In this document: positions 4,530-5,514 of the stretch, piece after piece
How positions within the stretch are numbered: the first letter of the stretch is position 1
Layout: every line of letters begins with the position of its first letter
Assembly (NCBI GenBank): GCA_937982505.1
Contig: CALJLV010000049.1
Coordinates: forward strand, 1 to 5,514
DNA: 5,514 nucleotides
Direction: 5' to 3'
DNA from: an uncultured Desulfobacteraceae bacterium
Lineage (GTDB): Bacteria; Desulfobacterota; Desulfobacteria; Desulfobacterales; UBA2174
The notes under the pieces: generated by a model
What the model saw: only the letters and a program-made list of their open reading frames with translations
Told to the model about the DNA's origin: nothing
The model's database searches: none
Position numbers and translations under genes: made by a program

Positions 4530-5514
4530 ATGCCAAACCACAAAGATCTGAAAGCCGCCGCTTACCTCGAACCGTCTATCCATTTTGTCGAGAAGCTCTT
4601 GAACATCCAGCTTCGTCGGACAGGCGAATCCGCCTACAGCGCCTTCTGTCCGTTTCACGCCGATACCAAAGACAGCTTTCGGGTCTATGTGGATGGTCAT
4701 GGCGAAGTGCGGTTCCACTGCTTTGGTGCTTGTGGTGCTGACTGGGACATCTACGACATCATCCAGAGACGGGAACGGTGCAGTTTCAAAGAAGCCCAAC
4801 TCAAATGGGCCGTCTTCCTCGGTATTGAGGACTTCACTCCATACAGAGGGTACGACGAACGACGCATCCCGGAGCCGAAGGACGAGGTGGAGCCTGACGA
4901 CACGTCCGGCTTTGTGGAGCCCGATCAACTGCCCCCTGAAATCCTCGACGTGCTCACCGAGGCGGTCGATTTCTACAATCATCTTCTGCTTGCTGAGGAG
5001 GCCAGCTTTCCGAAGATCCACGACTACCTGGCACGGCGAGGAGTCGAAAGGGACCTTATCGAGCGGTTCCGTATCGGCTGGGTGCCACCGTACACCGACG
5101 AGCAGTATCAAGGCCGGGCTTTGATAGACGCCTTCCTACCACGCTTCAATGAGGATTACCGCACGTTTCAGCCCTTCTATAAGGCGGGGATTGTGCGCCT
5201 GCTAAACGATCAAGGAGCACGCGGATACGGCTATTTCATGCAGCAGGTGCGGTGGGACCGCGCTGGTCCGTTTTCCCGCAACTATGGCGACTTTTTCGCC
5301 GGCCGGATGACCTTTCCCATCCTCAACATCGAAGGCCAGGTATGTGGCATCATCGGACGCAGGCCAGACAACCGGGGCACCCGCTGGCTGAAACAGCATG
5401 GTGGCGCCGGCACCATCAGCACCAAGAGCTGGCTGTTCGGCATCGACAAGGCCCATCGATGTAAGCGTTCGGCCAACCGCACCCCTGTCCTCTGGGCGGC
5501 GGCCGCGTCCGGCT
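4530..5514 (+). CDS. DnaG-type primase, N-terminal part (runs off right edge)
   Basis: 328 residues are visible. Residues 40-78 form a CHC2 zinc finger: Cys40 and His43 in CPFH, then Cys64 and Cys68 in FHCFGACGADWDIYDII, the form that contacts the template during primer start. The CFGAC spacing (CxxxC) is one residue longer than the usual CFGC of chromosomal DnaG. An acidic spacer (about 105-140) leads to the RNA-polymerase core, with ERFRIGW (178-184), DFFAGRMTFPI (254-264) and WLFGIDKA (301-308), as in DnaG. The TOPRIM catalytic part should begin right after the last residues, and any helicase domain is unseen. The start at 4530 has GGAAG six bases upstream and gives a normal primase N-terminus; ATG at 4497 would add 11 residues. 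It probably serves replication of the element. The final six residues (AAAASG) are unlike the family. Confidence 0.88.
   Translation, partial: MPNHKDLKAAAYLEPSIHFVEKLLNIQLRRTGESAYSAFCPFHADTKDSFRVYVDGHGEVRFHCFGACGADWDIYDIIQRRERCSFKEAQLKWAVFLGIEDFTPYRGYDERRIPEPKDEVEPDDTSGFVEPDQLPPEILDVLTEAVDFYNHLLLAEEASFPKIHDYLARRGVERDLIERFRIGWVPPYTDEQYQGRALIDAFLPRFNEDYRTFQPFYKAGIVRLLNDQGARGYGYFMQQVRWDRAGPFSRNYGDFFAGRMTFPILNIEGQVCGIIGRRPDNRGTRWLKQHGGAGTISTKSWLFGIDKAHRCKRSANRTPVLWAAAASG

Overview
The window looks like part of a bacterial mobile element (integrative conjugative element, plasmid or prophage-like island) joined at its left end to DNA of a different character. Positions 1 to about 545 are AT-rich. 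From about 560 onward the DNA is GC-rich, with G/C-ending codons and strong AAAGGAG ribosome binding sites. The host cannot be named from sequence alone. A GC-rich proteobacterium is most consistent, because the hairpin leader upstream of a radC-type gene resembles structures known from proteobacterial mobile elements.

Layout. At 1-161, on the minus strand, is the start of a small exported protein cut off by the window edge. Positions 162-655 hold its promoter region, a non-coding AT-rich stretch, a possible forward promoter near 450-478 and a G/C-rich structured leader at 561-615. On the plus strand there follow a RadC/JAB (MPN+) metalloprotein (656-1186), three small Cys-rich putative zinc proteins (1256-1471, 1468-1680, 1760-2011), a probable single-strand-annealing or ssDNA-binding protein with a disordered linker (2092-3090), a RecB/Cas4-like PD-(D/E)XK nuclease with an Fe-S type cysteine set (3305-4135), a 394-bp non-coding stretch with degenerate 40-45 bp repeats, and the 5' two thirds or less of a DnaG-type primase (4530 to the window end).

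How the genes may work together. The plus-strand genes form a DNA-metabolism set: an annealase candidate, a nuclease that could process ends for it, a primase for element replication, and a RadC-type accessory protein. This parallels the Bet/Exo recombination modules of phages and SXT-type ICEs, but the annealase here belongs to a different and less clearly assigned family. Two hairpins of similar architecture precede the radC-type gene and the nuclease gene and may be copies of one leader RNA type. The repeats before the primase could be protein-binding sites (iterons, operators or a relic transposon end). No integrase, transposase, relaxase, tRNA, rRNA or CRISPR array is visible.
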